A DNA stretch of 64,000 nt from an uncultured Pelagibacteraceae bacterium. Lineage in GTDB: Bacteria; Pseudomonadota; Alphaproteobacteria; Pelagibacterales; Pelagibacteraceae. Below the pieces are notes generated by a model. It had not been told where the DNA came from. It was given only the letters and a program-made list of their open reading frames with translations, and ran no database searches. The stretch is taken from assembly GCA_902613755.1 (NCBI GenBank), contig CACMIH010000003.1, positions 124,001 through 188,000 of the forward strand, written 5' to 3'. Both the position numbers and the translations under genes were made by a program. Every line of letters starts with the position of its first letter. The stretch's first letter is position 1. Of this stretch, positions 61,539 to 64,000 are shown in pieces.

Positions 61539-63943
61539 AGATTACATATGATTGGTTAAAAGATCATTTAAAAATAAGTGCTAGAGAAGATAAACTTCTT
61601 GAAAAACTAACAGATATAGGTCTCGAGGTTGAGAGTATAGAAAATTTATCAGAGGGATTAGATTTATTTAAAGTAGCAAAAATCATTAAAACAGAAAAAC
61701 ACCCAAACGCAGATAGACTTAAAGTTTGTGATGTTGATGTTGGTGATAAAGAAATTAAAAAAGTTGTTTGTGGGGCTGCAAATGCAAGAGAGGGTCTTCT
61801 TACTGTGTATGCTCCACCAGGTGCAATAATTCCGAAAAACAAAACTAAACTTGTTGTTGCTAAAATCAGAGATGTTACATCTTATGGAATGCTTTGTTCC
61901 GAATCTGAATTAAATTTATCAGATGAAAGTGATGGCATTACTGAGCTGTTGTCATCCAAATATGCAAAAAATATTGGAAAAAGTTATTTTTCTAAACCAA
62001 GTTCTAATCTTATTGATTTATCAATTACACCAAACAGACCAGACTGTCTTGGTGTTAGGGGGATAGCGAGAGATTTATCAGCTGCAGGTTTTGGAAATTT
62101 AAAACCAGAAAAAAATATAAAAATTAAATCTAATAAAAAACAGACCTTAAAAGTAAAAATAACAAAAGAAAAAAATCAAGGCTGCTTATCTTTTGGTAGT
62201 TGCTTGATAACTAACGTCAAAAATACAGAAAGTCCTCAATGGTTAAAAGATAAATTAATTTCTGTAGGTCAAAAACCAATATCTGCAATTGTAGATATTA
62301 CAAATTATGTCATGATTGATATTAATCGTCCTTTGCATGCATACGATGCTGACAAAATTGATAAGGGAATAATTGTTAGAAATTCAAAATCAGGAGAAGA
62401 ATTTACTGCCCTAGATAATAAAAATTATAAATTAGATGATGGAATGTGTGTAATAAGTGATAACAAAGGTGTCTTAGGCCTTGGAGGAATTATTGGAGGA
62501 ACAAGATCAGGTACAGAGTTAGATACAAAAAATGTTTTATTAGAATCTGCTTATTTTGACCCAAGATCAATTAGAAAAACTGCTAAAAAAGTGAATATCG
62601 ATACAGATGCTAAATTTAGATTTGAAAGAGGTATTGATCAGTTATCTATTGAAGATGGATTAAATAAAGCAGCTCTTTTAATTAAGGAAATTTGTGGTGG
62701 TGAAATTAGTAAAATAGATATTCAAAAAATTGAGACTTATAAAAACAAAATAATAAAATTTGAACCAAAAACATTTGAAAAAATTACTGGTTTTAAAATT
62801 TCAACCAAAGAAATAATTAACATTTTAGAAAAACTTGGTTTTAAATTAAAAAAAGAAAAAAAATTCTTTAAATTATCAGTTCCATCTTGGAGACCAGATA
62901 TTGTTCAAGAAATTGATATAGTTGAGGAACTTGTAAGAATTAGTGGTTATGAAAAAATAAAAATAGAAAATCCTATTAAAGAAAGATCAAAAAACACTTT
63001 AAATCCAACTCAAAAGTTATTTCATTTTCTTCAAAGGGCAGTAGCATCCAAAGGGTATTTAGAGGCAATTACTTGGTCTTTTTCAGACTCTAAATATAAT
63101 GATCACTTTAAAGAGGCTTGTAAAGAAATTAAAATTATAAATCCAATTAGCTCTGAATTGGGAGTATTAAGAAATTCTATTTTTTCAAATTTAGTAATGT
63201 ACATGAGCAAAAACTTAGATAGAGGAATCAAAGATTTATCAATATTTGAAATAGGACCAATATTTTATGGTTCACAACCTGGAGAACAGAATACAGTTGT
63301 TTGTGGTTTGTCAGCTGGAAAAAAATCTAGACTTTCATGGATTGAAAAAGAGAGAAATACAGATGTTTTTGATATTAAAAGAGATGTTATACAAACTTTA
63401 GTTGAAGCTGGTTATGACTCAGAAAAATTTTATATTGATGATGAAAGCCCCAATTATTATCATCCAGGAAAATCAGGCAGATTATTTTTAAATATGGGAA
63501 AAGATAAGGTAGCTGCTTATTTTGGTGAAATTCATCCAAACATTATCAAAACGTTAGATATTAAAACAGATTCTTTAGTAGGATTCGAAATATTTCTAGA
63601 TAATTTAAAACTGCCAAAAAAAGCTTTAAAAGATCAAAAAACAAAATATTCAGTGTCCGATTTTCAAAAATCTGAAAGAGATTTCGCATTTATTGTTGAT
63701 AAAAATATAAGTGTTCAAGATTTAGTAAGTGTCATATCAAATATTGATAAAAATTTAATTTCAAACATTAAAGTATTTGACGTTTATGAAGGAGATAAAA
63801 TTCCTGAAAATCAAAAATCAGTTGCAATAAGCGTTACTATTCAATCATTGGAAAAAACATTAACGGATAGTGATTTAGAAAAAACTAATAATTTGATAAT
63901 AGAAACAGTTGAAAATAAAACTGGTGCTAAAATTCGTTCTTAA
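61535..63943 (+). CDS. pheT: Phenylalanyl-tRNA synthetase beta subunit
   Basis: The 802-residue beta subunit shows an N-terminal tRNA-binding OB domain ([20 protein letters not shown]), B3/B4 editing domain, B5 domain, the inactive catalytic-like fold and a C-terminal ferredoxin-like anticodon domain ([19 protein letters not shown]). Its ATG overlaps the pheS TGA. Confidence 0.97.
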   Translation: MKITYDWLKDHLKISAREDKLLEKLTDIGLEVESIENLSEGLDLFKVAKIIKTEKHPNADRLKVCDVDVGDKEIKKVVCGAANAREGLLTVYAPPGAIIPKNKTKLVVAKIRDVTSYGMLCSESELNLSDESDGITELLSSKYAKNIGKSYFSKPSSNLIDLSITPNRPDCLGVRGIARDLSAAGFGNLKPEKNIKIKSNKKQTLKVKITKEKNQGCLSFGSCLITNVKNTESPQWLKDKLISVGQKPISAIVDITNYVMIDINRPLHAYDADKIDKGIIVRNSKSGEEFTALDNKNYKLDDGMCVISDNKGVLGLGGIIGGTRSGTELDTKNVLLESAYFDPRSIRKTAKKVNIDTDAKFRFERGIDQLSIEDGLNKAALLIKEICGGEISKIDIQKIETYKNKIIKFEPKTFEKITGFKISTKEIINILEKLGFKLKKEKKFFKLSVPSWRPDIVQEIDIVEELVRISGYEKIKIENPIKERSKNTLNPTQKLFHFLQRAVASKGYLEAITWSFSDSKYNDHFKEACKEIKIINPISSELGVLRNSIFSNLVMYMSKNLDRGIKDLSIFEIGPIFYGSQPGEQNTVVCGLSAGKKSRLSWIEKERNTDVFDIKRDVIQTLVEAGYDSEKFYIDDESPNYYHPGKSGRLFLNMGKDKVAAYFGEIHPNIIKTLDIKTDSLVGFEIFLDNLKLPKKALKDQKTKYSVSDFQKSERDFAFIVDKNISVQDLVSVISNIDKNLISNIKVFDVYEGDKIPENQKSVAISVTIQSLEKTLTDSDLEKTNNLIIETVENKTGAKIRS

Positions 63944-63951
63944 AATAATTA

Positions 63952-64000
63952 ATGAGTTCAATTGATAATATAAGAAATTTTGCAATAATTGCGCATATTG
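63952..64000 (+). CDS. lepA: Elongation factor 4 (LepA), 5' end only
   Basis: The last 49 bases open a frame 8 bases after the pheT stop that reads MSSIDNIRNFAIIAHI, the characteristic LepA N-terminus that continues into the G1 loop DHGKST. The gene runs out of the window. The frame is too short for certainty, but the match to LepA is distinctive. Confidence 0.85.
   Translation, partial: MSSIDNIRNFAIIAHI

Overview
The window reads as a piece of chromosome from a streamlined marine alphaproteobacterium of the SAR11 (Pelagibacter-like) type. The basis is very high A+T, spacers of a few bases, many stop/start overlaps, an alphaproteobacterial gene order (irr-fabABI; helicase-fdxA-carD; ubiE/ubiB next to mutM-rpsT-dnaA-dnaN; argH-lptM-lysA; coq7-dsbB-yqaA) and alphaproteobacterial families such as Irr, HIG1 and Coq7. 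No phage, transposon, CRISPR array or rRNA operon is visible. The species call is inference from gene content, not from a marker comparison.

Layout. Bases 1-6.4 kb: transcription/translation block nusA (5' cut), infB, rbfA, rpsO, pnp, closed by a strong terminator. 6.5-8.5 kb: glutamine-dependent asparagine synthetase. 8.5-14 kb: fabI-fabB-fabA on the minus strand, divergent from the iron regulator irr, then rubrerythrin, a GlpC-like Fe-S protein and a DUF3501 protein; nearly identical Irr-box-like operators lie before irr and before rubrerythrin. 14-19 kb (minus): SH3 protein, moeB-like, dut, coaBC, ubiB, ubiE. 19-23 kb (plus): mutM, rpsT, a 313 bp AT-rich repeat-bearing gap, dnaA, dnaN. 23-30 kb: plsC, lysA, a 43-aa LptM-like lipoprotein, argH, a TlpA-like thioredoxin, HIG1, a serine esterase, an HNH protein, coq7, dsbB, yqaA. 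30.3-32.2 kb: tRNA-Leu(CAA) directly followed by an acyl-CoA synthetase. 32.2-36.6 kb: a 30-codon lysine-rich microgene convergent with a CarD regulator that has a histone-H1-like tail, then fdxA, a TerB-like protein and an SUV3-like helicase. 36.8-41.5 kb: aminotransferase and a TAXI-type TRAP transporter. 41.5-43 kb: thioesterase, glycosyltransferase 25, tRNA-Arg(ACG). 43.3-47.6 kb: a pyruvate dehydrogenase E1 carrying its own N-terminal lipoyl domain, then E2. 47.6-49.3 kb: DMT permease and uppP. 49.4-55.4 kb: gltD-gltB. 55.4-57.3 kb: hydrolase and glycosyltransferase. 57.3-64 kb: thrS, infC, rpmI, rplT, pheS, pheT and the first codons of lepA.

Most of this is core metabolism and information processing. 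The parts least explained by standard annotation are: (1) the microgene with its own promoter, perfect palindrome and bidirectional terminator, facing a CarD protein with a very lysine-rich tail; (2) the lipoyl-E1 fusion; (3) the Irr operator pair controlling an uncharacterised rubrerythrin/Fe-S/DUF3501 module; (4) six convergent gene pairs whose stop codons share the same four bases, leaving no room for terminators; and (5) a structured-looking 371 bp region before the pyruvate dehydrogenase genes.
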